64,000 bases of DNA from Deltaproteobacteria bacterium (GTDB lineage: Bacteria; Desulfobacterota; GWC2-55-46), in assembly GCA_016219015.1 (NCBI GenBank), contig JACRCL010000001.1, forward strand, positions 134,308 through 198,307, given 5' to 3'. The notes beneath the pieces are model-generated. The model ran no database searches. It had not been told where the DNA came from and saw only the letters and a program-made list of their open reading frames with translations. A program made the translations under genes and the position numbers. Shown in pieces: positions 23,781 through 31,098 of this stretch (the stretch's first letter is position 1; every line of letters begins with the position of its first letter).

Positions 23781-25759
23781 TGGCGATGAGCTCCCCTTCA
23801 TATATCCTTTTGATCACCTACTTCATGGCGGCCCTCGCGATAGCGTCGATATCGCTCGTGGAGTCCGTGGGCGCGGGCTTCGTGATACTCGCCTCCTCGC
23901 TCATGCTCTTGAGCGGCGCGGCGAACCTGAAAAAGAAAACGCTGGTAACGGGCGCGCCGTGGAACCTGCTTGCCGCCGGGGCGCTTGTCTTTTTCATAAT
24001 CGACTACGCCGCCTTTTCCGGGAGCGTCCTTGCCTCCGCCGCGCGCTTCCTTACGATACTGCTGGCGCTGAAGCTCTTTGACCTCAAGGCCGACAGGGAC
24101 TGCCTCATCGCCTGCTCCCTCGTCTTTTTCCTCGTACTCGCGGCCGCGGCCTCCACCGTAAGCCCGCTCTTCCTCGTGATACTGTCGCTTTTTGTGGCAG
24201 GCTCCATCTCGGCGATGGTGGCGTTAACCATAAGGAGGGACCTGCGGGAGAACCTCCAGAATGACGGACAGGTCCCTTCCGGGGTCTTCAGCCCGGCCTT
24301 CTTCGCGGCCGTCCTCGGGTTATCCGGGGTCTCGATGGTCATGACCTTCGCCCTCTTTTTCACGCTGCCGAGGATGGGCATAGGGCTGTTCGAGCGCAAG
24401 ACCCTCAATACAGTGAAGGTGACGGGCTTCTCCGAAAGGATCGACCTCGGGACGATGGGGCCGGTAAAGCAGGACCCGACGGTAATAATGCGTGTCCAGA
24501 TAGACGGCCCGCCGCAGTCCTTTCTTTACTTCAGGGGGGCGTCCCTCGACCACTATGACGGAAAGGGCTGGAGCAGGACGGTTAAAAACAGGCGGCTCCT
24601 TAAAAAAGACGCCTTGGGGACATTCCGGATATCTGACGGGGATGGGCCTTCCATCGGACAGACGATACTCCTTGAGCCGCTCGACACCGATACCATCTTC
24701 GCGGCCTCCCATCCCGTTGCCATGGAAGGGAATTTTCACAACCTCTGGGCCGACTCTGCCGGCTCTATACGGCTCCCCTCCCCGCCATATTCGAGGATAG
24801 AGTACAGGGCGTGGTCTTCGGCACTGCCGGCCTATGAGCCGCCGCAGGAGATAGCCCCGCAATATCTTGACGCCTCGTACCTTGAAGGCAGGGCCGGGCA
24901 AAGGGTGCGCGACCTTGTAGGCGGGATAACAGGCGAAGAATCAAATGACATGAAAAGGGCGGCCCTGATAGAAAGGTTCCTCAGATCAAACTATACCTAC
25001 ACGCTCGACCCCGTGAAGGACGGCGGGGACGGCCCGCTCGATGATTTCCTCTTCTACTCGAAGCAGGGCTACTGCGAACATTACGCGACGGCCATGGTCA
25101 TGATGCTCAGGGCCGCCGGGGTCCCGGCGCGGATAGTGACGGGCTTTACGCAGGGCGAATGGAACGATATCGGAAATTATTTCATCATCAGGCAGCAGGA
25201 CGCCCACAGCTGGGTAGAGGCGTACATAAGCGGCAGGGGGTGGGCGACCTTTGACCCGACGCCTCCGGCGGGGGTGATGGCGCAGAAGCCGTCGCTTATC
25301 TCGCTATACCTCGACCTGGCGCTCTTCAGGTGGAACAGGTACATAATACACTACACTTTCGCCGACCAGAGGAGGGCCGCCGGGGCGATAGAGGGCGGGA
25401 CGGACAGGATGATAGCATCGCTCAAGTCCTTCAGGCCCTCTTTTGAATCCCTCAAGGGCGCGGGGCCCGCCCTCGGCGTTGTCGCCGTATTCGCCCTCCT
25501 GCTCGTATTAAGGCAGGCGCGCTCAAAGGCGGCCCGCTCCAAAACCCCGGGCTATTACGCGGAGATGATCAAGGCTCTCGGAAAAAAAGGGTTAGTAAGG
25601 AGGACCGACGAGACGCCGCTCGAGTTCGCGGAAAGGACCAAAAGCAGGGAGGTTGCGATGGTCACGGCGGCCTTCCAAAGCCAGCGATACGGCGGAGGCG
25701 AGCCTGAAGAGGACGTGATGGCTGAAGTAAGGAAGGCGATCGAGGCGTTGAAAAAGTGA
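23780..25759 (+). CDS. TgpA-like membrane transglutaminase (DUF3488-transglutaminase-DUF4129)
   Basis: 659 residues. About six membrane segments fill residues 5-200. The periplasmic transglutaminase core holds the catalytic triad Cys432 (GYCEHYATAM), His476 (DAHSWVEAY) and Asp492 (WATFDPTPP). A further membrane segment lies near 555-575, and a C-terminal DUF4129-like helical region ends the protein. Such proteins follow moxR and DUF58 genes in many bacteria and probably act on envelope peptides or proteins. Translation is coupled to the DUF58 gene. Confidence 0.9.
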   Translation: MAMSSPSYILLITYFMAALAIASISLVESVGAGFVILASSLMLLSGAANLKKKTLVTGAPWNLLAAGALVFFIIDYAAFSGSVLASAARFLTILLALKLFDLKADRDCLIACSLVFFLVLAAAASTVSPLFLVILSLFVAGSISAMVALTIRRDLRENLQNDGQVPSGVFSPAFFAAVLGLSGVSMVMTFALFFTLPRMGIGLFERKTLNTVKVTGFSERIDLGTMGPVKQDPTVIMRVQIDGPPQSFLYFRGASLDHYDGKGWSRTVKNRRLLKKDALGTFRISDGDGPSIGQTILLEPLDTDTIFAASHPVAMEGNFHNLWADSAGSIRLPSPPYSRIEYRAWSSALPAYEPPQEIAPQYLDASYLEGRAGQRVRDLVGGITGEESNDMKRAALIERFLRSNYTYTLDPVKDGGDGPLDDFLFYSKQGYCEHYATAMVMMLRAAGVPARIVTGFTQGEWNDIGNYFIIRQQDAHSWVEAYISGRGWATFDPTPPAGVMAQKPSLISLYLDLALFRWNRYIIHYTFADQRRAAGAIEGGTDRMIASLKSFRPSFESLKGAGPALGVVAVFALLLVLRQARSKAARSKTPGYYAEMIKALGKKGLVRRTDETPLEFAERTKSREVAMVTAAFQSQRYGGGEPEEDVMAEVRKAIEALKK

Positions 25760-25770
25760 GCGGACTATGC

Positions 25771-26043
25771 GAACGCGAGAAATGGCTTTAGACGAGGCGG
25801 ACGACGAGGAAAACCGCAGGCGTACTTTTTAGCAGGCTGTTGAAAAAACAGCCTGCTAAGCAATCCACGGAAGGATTGCCAAATTGCGAGGCTTAACAAG
25901 CCGAGCAATTTGTGAGACTTGGACGGATTCATTCCGGCCAAGTCGTTATTGAAAAAGCCATGGATGGACTTTTTCAACATTGATAATACGTCGAGGATTT
26001 TCCGAGGAGTACAACAAAGTATAAAGACATTTATCGCGTTCGC
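25771..26043 (+). repeat. Repeat family C, copy C2, split by repeat D2
   Basis: The left half 25771-25829 (GAACGCGAGAAATGGC ... GGCGTACTTTT) and the right half 25987-26043 (TACGTCGAGGATTTTCC ... TTATCGCGTTCGCC) together match the uninterrupted copy C3. The break falls in the T-run loop of the central C hairpin GTAC-T6-GTAC. The insert is an entire D element. Confidence 0.87.
25830..25986 (+). repeat. Repeat family D, copy D2, inserted in repeat C2
   Basis: It starts with the hairpin AGCAGGCTGTT-GAAAA-AACAGCCTGCT, continues with CAATCC/GGATTG, AAATTGC/GCAATTT with GGCTT-AAC-AAGCC inside, and ACTTGGACGG/CCGGCCAAGT, and ends with TTGAAAAAG/CTTTTTCAA. The order and spacing are those of D1 read on the other strand. 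Confidence 0.88.
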
Positions 26044-26055
26044 CCCGAAGCCTCC

Positions 26056-26445
26056 CTAAACCCCTTCCTTCTTCCTCTCCCCCAGGCTCAGGGTGATGGT
26101 ATCAAGCAGCTTCTTGACCTCGATGGGCTTTGCCACATACCCGTCGAAGCCTTTGTTGAGGATATTGCCCTCTTCGCCCTTCATGGCCGAGGCGGTGAGC
26201 GCCAGCACCGGGATCGACCTGTTCCTCTCCTCCGATTTTATGATCCGAGTCGCGGTTATCCCGTCCATCTCGGGCAGGTGCAGGTCCATCAGTATTATAT
26301 CGGGCCTTTCGGTCATAAGGACCTTCAGGGCCTCGGTGCCGCTCTTCGCCTCTATTATCTCGTAGCCGTTAATGGTAAGTATCTCCCTTACGAGGACCTT
26401 GTTCATGTAATTGTCCTCCACGAGAAGCACTTTCAATTTCCCCAT
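26056..26445 (-). CDS. Single-domain response regulator
   Basis: 129 residues, receiver domain only. It has the acidic pair Glu10-Asp11 (LLVEDN), the phospho-acceptor Asp54 (IILMDLHLPEMDG), a threonine in LALTAS and lysine in VAKPIEVKKL. It lacks an output domain, so it signals through protein contact or a phosphorelay. It is encoded 21 bp after the hybrid kinase at 26467, whose own receiver lacks the acceptor aspartate, so this protein may be the true phosphate target. Confidence 0.9.
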   Translation of the reverse strand: MGKLKVLLVEDNYMNKVLVREILTINGYEIIEAKSGTEALKVLMTERPDIILMDLHLPEMDGITATRIIKSEERNRSIPVLALTASAMKGEEGNILNKGFDGYVAKPIEVKKLLDTITLSLGERKKEGV

Positions 26446-26466
26446 TACCAGTCGCCTCCGCTCCCG

Positions 26467-28503
26467 TCAGCTGCTTATGCGGGCGAGGACCTGAAGGAGC
26501 CTCTCCCTGTTCACGGGCTTTTCCATGTACTCCATTGCGCCGAGCGCGAACCCGAGGTCTTTCTTGTCGATCGACGATATTATCACCACCGGTATATCCC
26601 CGGTCTCAGGGTTCGACTTGAGCTCCTTTAGCGCCTCCCAGCCGTCCTTTTTCGGTATGGCGATGCCCATGACTATGGCGAAGGGCCTGCGCTCCTGGGC
26701 CTTCCTCAGTAGGTCGAAGCCGTCGGAGGCGATGAAGACGTCGTACATGCCGCCGGCGAGGTATATTTCGAGGAGGTGGTTTATGTCGGGGCTCTCGCTC
26801 GCTATGAGGACGAGCGGGCGCTTGCCAGCGCTCGCCGACGGGGCGAACGTCCTCGGAGTGAAGACGGGCATGTCTATCTCCTCGGTCCCCTGCGGGAGCT
26901 TTATGAAGAAGACGGTGCCCTTGCCGGGCTCGCTCTCCACCCATATCTCGCCGTTATGCAGCTCCACGAGCCTCTTCGTGAGCACGAGCCCCAGGCCGGT
27001 GCCGCCGTACTCCCTCGTGATGGACGAGTCTATCTGCTCGAACTCCTTGAAGAGCTTCTCCATGTCGTCTTCCTTTATGCCTATTCCGGTATCCTCGACC
27101 CTGAACGTCAGGAACCTCTCCATCTTCATGCCGCTCGGCTCCTCGGAAATCTCCCAGCCGACCATTATCCTGCCGCCCTCGACGTTGAACTTGACCGCGT
27201 TGGACAGCAGGTTTATCATTATCTGCTTGAACTTGGCCTTGTCGGCGCGGAGCTTCGGGGAGGCGGGCACCGTCTTCGACTCTATCGTGACGTTCTTCTC
27301 GTGCGCCATGGCCCTTACTATGCCGAGTATCTCGCCGAGTATCTCCATTATGGAGAACTCTTCGGGGGCAAGCTCCATCCTGCCCGCCTCTATCTTCGAG
27401 AGGTCGAGAATGTTGTTTATGAGCTGCAGGAGGTGCCCGCCGCTTGAATGGACGAACTCCACGTACTGCATCTGCCTCTCGTTCAGGTCCCCGAAGGCCT
27501 TCTCCTGCAGAAGCTCCGAGAACCCTATGATGGAGTTCAGGGGCGTCCTTAGCTCATGGGAGACGTTGGCCAGGAACTGGCTCTTCATCCTGTTCGCCTC
27601 CTGGAGCTCTATGTTCGCCAGCTCTATCTCCTGCTTGTTCCTGAAAAGCTCCTCGTTCGAAAGCCTGAGCTCCTCGGTCCTCTCCTCGACCTTCTTCTCG
27701 AGCGTGTCGTAGTAGTTCTGGAGGCTTTCGGCCATCCTGTTGAACTCCGTGGCGAGGTTGCCTATCTCGTCGTCCGTCATGACCGGGACCCGCTGCCTTA
27801 AGTCCCCCTGCCCTATGCCCTTGGCGGAATCCTCGATTGCCAGTATCGGCTTCACTATCGAGCGGGTGAGCGCCATCCACATCACCGCCGCCATGATGAT
27901 GGCTATTACCGTGAACGCCAGCGTGACCGCTATTATGACGTCGGCGAAAAAGTCGCTCTCCTGGTAGGCCGTATAGGCCGTGTCCTTCTCCTGCTTTATG
28001 AGCTTCTTTAAAGCGTTCACAGAGTCCGTGAAGGTCTTGTTCCCCTCCATCTTGATGATGGACATGGCCGCGTCCCTCTGGCCCCTCCTGGAGAGGTCCT
28101 CGACCTCGCTGTGGATGTACCAGTAACTGTCGAGGTGGTCCAGCAGCTCGTTATACTGCGCCTCCTGCCCGGGGCCGAAGCCCATCATCTTGTATTCGTA
28201 CAATAGCTTGGCGATCTTCTTCTTGTGCTCGATTATCGAGCCTTCGAGGTAGGCCTTCGAGGGCTCGTCGCTTACGATGGCGTGGAGGAACATCTCCTGC
28301 CGGGCCGAGAGGAACTCGTTTTCGACGGACGAGAGCGTTTCCTCCCTCTTGAAGGAATCGACGTAAAGCCTTTTCGTGACGTTGGCGAGCTGGCCCGCGT
28401 TATAAAGGCCGACGAGGCCTCCGACCCCCATCATGAAAAGCAGCGAGAGGAAGACGACCGCGAGCTTGTTCGATATGCTCAGCTTGTTGAAGAGCTTCTT
28501 CAT
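26467..28503 (-). CDS. Hybrid sensor histidine kinase with a pseudo-receiver domain
   Basis: 678 residues. Membrane segments at about 12-33 and 188-212 flank a periplasmic four-helix-bundle sensor. HAMP covers about 213-265, and a coiled coil runs 262-308. HisKA has His316 in VSHELRTPLNS. The ATPase has NLLSNAVKFN (431-440), DTGIGI (471-476) and YGGTGLGL (499-506). The C-terminal receiver (about 562-678) has Gly613 in IVMGIAIP where the phosphorylated aspartate should be, and the acidic pocket reads ASESPD. The kinase should therefore phosphorylate a separate receiver, such as the one at 26056. It follows the 28506 gene by 2 bp. Confidence 0.9.
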   Translation of the reverse strand: MKKLFNKLSISNKLAVVFLSLLFMMGVGGLVGLYNAGQLANVTKRLYVDSFKREETLSSVENEFLSARQEMFLHAIVSDEPSKAYLEGSIIEHKKKIAKLLYEYKMMGFGPGQEAQYNELLDHLDSYWYIHSEVEDLSRRGQRDAAMSIIKMEGNKTFTDSVNALKKLIKQEKDTAYTAYQESDFFADVIIAVTLAFTVIAIIMAAVMWMALTRSIVKPILAIEDSAKGIGQGDLRQRVPVMTDDEIGNLATEFNRMAESLQNYYDTLEKKVEERTEELRLSNEELFRNKQEIELANIELQEANRMKSQFLANVSHELRTPLNSIIGFSELLQEKAFGDLNERQMQYVEFVHSSGGHLLQLINNILDLSKIEAGRMELAPEEFSIMEILGEILGIVRAMAHEKNVTIESKTVPASPKLRADKAKFKQIMINLLSNAVKFNVEGGRIMVGWEISEEPSGMKMERFLTFRVEDTGIGIKEDDMEKLFKEFEQIDSSITREYGGTGLGLVLTKRLVELHNGEIWVESEPGKGTVFFIKLPQGTEEIDMPVFTPRTFAPSASAGKRPLVLIASESPDINHLLEIYLAGGMYDVFIASDGFDLLRKAQERRPFAIVMGIAIPKKDGWEALKELKSNPETGDIPVVIISSIDKKDLGFALGAMEYMEKPVNRERLLQVLARISS

Positions 28504-28505
28504 AG

Positions 28506-30197
28506 TTATAGCGCGTCACCCGGGTTTGCGTTAATCTCCTGCGCGTCGGTAAGGTCCTCGTACAGGAGCGCTATGTTGGAAATCTCGCCGCCCGCGTCAT
28601 AGAGGGGGAAGCTTTTTATCTTGAACCTCTTCGGGGCGCTCGTGAAATTATACCTCGAAAAGAGGCCGGGGTTGTAGTTGATTATGAACTCGGTGGCGTA
28701 CCCTTCGTAGGACTTCTTTATCGAGGTTATCATGCCCTGCGACGAGAGCACCTCGTCCTCGATGAACCGGTACCTGCCCTCGGGGCTGAACTTCTGCTCG
28801 GCGCCCAGGAGCCTCTTCAAAACGCTGTTCATCATCAGGCAGGTCCCGGACTTGTCGAAGACTACCAGCCCGAACGGCATCTGGTGGATGACTCGCTCGA
28901 GGAACCTCCTGGACGCGTGCTCCGCCTGGAAAAGGCCCGTGTGCCCGGCGGATACCGCCAGGGCGGAAGCGACGGCCTCAAGGAAAGGCCCCGAGGAAGG
29001 CGCGGGCTCGCCGGTTTTGAACCCCGCCACCACCAGGCCGGTCATCTCCCTGTTGTATTCCATGGGCGCCGCTATGAACCGCTTGAAGCCTGGGGCCGCC
29101 CTGAACGCCCCGCCGAGGAGGCCCTCACCCGGCCCGAAGGCCGCGCTCCCGCCCTCTCCCGTGAGCCCTGATTCCGCCGAGGATATGAAGGACGAGTCCT
29201 TTATGAGGTTATCGTCAAAACCCGTTGCCGCCTTGAGCCTGAAGCCCCCTGGCGCCGGGGCGTATATGTATATGGCCGCGCCTTCCGCGCCGCTCCCGGC
29301 CGCGGCCATCCTGACCGAGGCGCTGAAGAGATCGTCCTGCGAAAGCGACCTCCCGGCGAGTTCAAGTATCGACCTGACGGCGTCGATCTGCCCGGTCTTC
29401 TTAAGCGACTCAGCCGCGAGCTCGGACCCTTTCCTGTCCTTCCGCCCGAGGGAATCGGCCACCGACTCGAGCATGCGGTTCAGTTCGCCGTTGAGCCTGC
29501 CGACGGCGCTGTTGTTCTCGTGGAAGCGCGCCCCGTAGTCGCCCGTAAGGACCCGGCGCGCTACGGAGGCCGCGCGGTTTGCGGGGGAGACGACCCTTTT
29601 CTGGAAAAAGAGGCTGGCGAGGAGGACTATCAGTATGAAGCCGACTATGCTTTCGAGCGCGAGCGTCTTGGTGTCCTCGAAAACACCCTTCCTGCTCTCG
29701 GCTATTATGCTCAAGAGCCTGTCGGACTTCTCCGTGACCATGACGCTGTTCATGTCCACGGCGTTATGGATGAGCATTATCTCGTCCTGCGACAGCGCGT
29801 TATTCAGCCTGTTTATCTCGTTCTTTATGGTCTGCCAGTCGTCGGCTATCGAGTTCATCCCCTCCGAGAGGAGGGTGTCGTCCTTCAAGACCTTCGCGTA
29901 CCTCGGGTTGCCGAGGACCGCGTTCACGTTCTCGTCGAGGTTGTCCACGTCCCCTTTTATGAGCTCTACCGTGGTGTTCTCGAACCTCCTCGCCACGGCG
30001 AACATATCGAGGAGGTACTCGAGCTTGGTAATGGAGACCCTGATCGCGCTTATGCGGAAGTTCAGGTCGTCGTAGACCTCTATGCGCTTCGATTTTGCTA
30101 TGAAGGACTGGTAATCGACGATGGCTATTACAAAAAGCACGGAGAGGGTTATGAAGAACTTCTGTATGTTGGACAGGCCCCTGAAAGGAAGTTTCAT
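28506..30197 (-). CDS. Membrane sensor without kinase domain (HAMP-GAF-PAS)
   Basis: 563 residues. Membrane segments at about 13-30 and 182-198 flank a periplasmic helical sensor of about 150 residues. HAMP-like (200-250), GAF (about 270-415) and PAS (about 430-555; MPFGLVVFDKSGTCLMMN) domains follow. There is no histidine kinase, GGDEF or EAL domain. Being encoded 2 bp before a hybrid kinase gene, it probably supplies a second input to that kinase, for example through hetero-dimer contacts. That idea rests on context only. Confidence 0.78.
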   Translation of the reverse strand: MKLPFRGLSNIQKFFITLSVLFVIAIVDYQSFIAKSKRIEVYDDLNFRISAIRVSITKLEYLLDMFAVARRFENTTVELIKGDVDNLDENVNAVLGNPRYAKVLKDDTLLSEGMNSIADDWQTIKNEINRLNNALSQDEIMLIHNAVDMNSVMVTEKSDRLLSIIAESRKGVFEDTKTLALESIVGFILIVLLASLFFQKRVVSPANRAASVARRVLTGDYGARFHENNSAVGRLNGELNRMLESVADSLGRKDRKGSELAAESLKKTGQIDAVRSILELAGRSLSQDDLFSASVRMAAAGSGAEGAAIYIYAPAPGGFRLKAATGFDDNLIKDSSFISSAESGLTGEGGSAAFGPGEGLLGGAFRAAPGFKRFIAAPMEYNREMTGLVVAGFKTGEPAPSSGPFLEAVASALAVSAGHTGLFQAEHASRRFLERVIHQMPFGLVVFDKSGTCLMMNSVLKRLLGAEQKFSPEGRYRFIEDEVLSSQGMITSIKKSYEGYATEFIINYNPGLFSRYNFTSAPKRFKIKSFPLYDAGGEISNIALLYEDLTDAQEINANPGDAL

Positions 30198-30253
30198 CGC
30201 AAACCTTTTCTATAAATAAGGAAGGGGGGCTTAAAAGGCCCTTTGACCGGCAA

Positions 30254-30820
30254 TCAGCCTAAAAGCTTCTGGACGTTCTTCTGGAAGTCCTTGAGCTTGA
30301 TGGGCTTGGGCTGGCAGTTGTCGGCCCCGCTCTGGATTATCCTGTCGATATCGTCCTTGCCGTAGGCTGTTACGGCGAGTATCTTTATGTCTTTCGTTTG
30401 GGCGTCGCCCTTGATGCGCCTGCAGACCTCGAAGCCGTCAAGCTTCGGCATCCTTATATCGAGCACAAGGAGCTCGGGCTTGAAGTCCCCTACCTTGATA
30501 AGGGCCTCGTACCCGTCCCCGGCCGTCTCTATCTGATACCCCTGGTGCATCGACTCGAGCGCGCCCTTTATGTACTCAACCACGTTCGTCTCGTCGTCGA
30601 TGATGAGTATCTTTTTCCTTTCAGGGAATATCGACTCCTTGATATCGAGCTTGTACCTGCCGAGGAACGACATGAAGTCCTCGCGGTTTACCCTGTAATG
30701 GCCGCCGGGGGTCCTGAAGGCATCGAGCTTGCCGGAGGCTATCCACTTCTTGACCGCGTTAATGGTGACATGGCAAAAGCCCGCTATCTCCCCGGTCGTA
30801 TATGGCTTCTTGTTTTCCAT
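30254..30820 (-). CDS. Helix-turn-helix (MerR/excisionase-like) DNA-binding protein fused to a receiver domain
   Basis: 188 residues. Residues 5-50 resemble a MerR/excisionase winged helix (YTTGEIAGFCHVTINAVKKW, then FRTPGGHYRVNREDF). Residues 69-187 are a receiver: acidic pair in IIDDE (75-76), phospho-acceptor Asp121 (LVLDIRMPKLDG), threonine in AVTAYG and lysine in PKPIKL. The order is reversed relative to ordinary response regulators, which put the receiver first. It is the first gene of the signalling cluster (56 bp before the 28506 gene) behind a good promoter, so it may be the transcriptional output of the system. Confidence 0.85.
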   Translation of the reverse strand: MENKKPYTTGEIAGFCHVTINAVKKWIASGKLDAFRTPGGHYRVNREDFMSFLGRYKLDIKESIFPERKKILIIDDETNVVEYIKGALESMHQGYQIETAGDGYEALIKVGDFKPELLVLDIRMPKLDGFEVCRRIKGDAQTKDIKILAVTAYGKDDIDRIIQSGADNCQPKPIKLKDFQKNVQKLLG

Positions 30821-30931
30821 ACTTTAAATAGGAGTTCCCGAAAGCTCAAAACTGGAAAGGTTAAAAATAAAGGTTTGTGCGCCTGGTAACGGGGTATTTC
30901 GGTTCAAGCAAAGTGATAATTTTTATATTTC

Positions 30932-30960
30932 ATAATAACTTTAAAGGATTTTTCCGTCAA
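30932..30960 (-). promoter_or_regulatory. Sigma-70 promoter of the signalling cluster
   Basis: On the minus strand TTGACG (30960-30955), a 17-bp spacer and TATTAT (30937-30932). Transcription would start near 30925, about 105 bases before the ATG at 30820. The 30821-31098 gap is otherwise AT-rich and shows no gene. Confidence 0.65.
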
Positions 30961-31098
30961 GTCCTTTTTATATTGAATCATTTTGCGTTTTATGGATTTG
31001 TGGCAAAGGGGCCGGAAAGGGCTTCAGACAGGTTCTTGGATAATATCCGTAACTATATGTATTTGAAACGGAAACCATCTTAGCAAAGGCTTGGCGCG

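Noticed and set aside
30877-31083. Possible 68-residue gene in the AT-rich gap before polA
   Set aside because: No ribosome binding site or recognisable features; it lies over the promoter of the opposite-strand signalling cluster.
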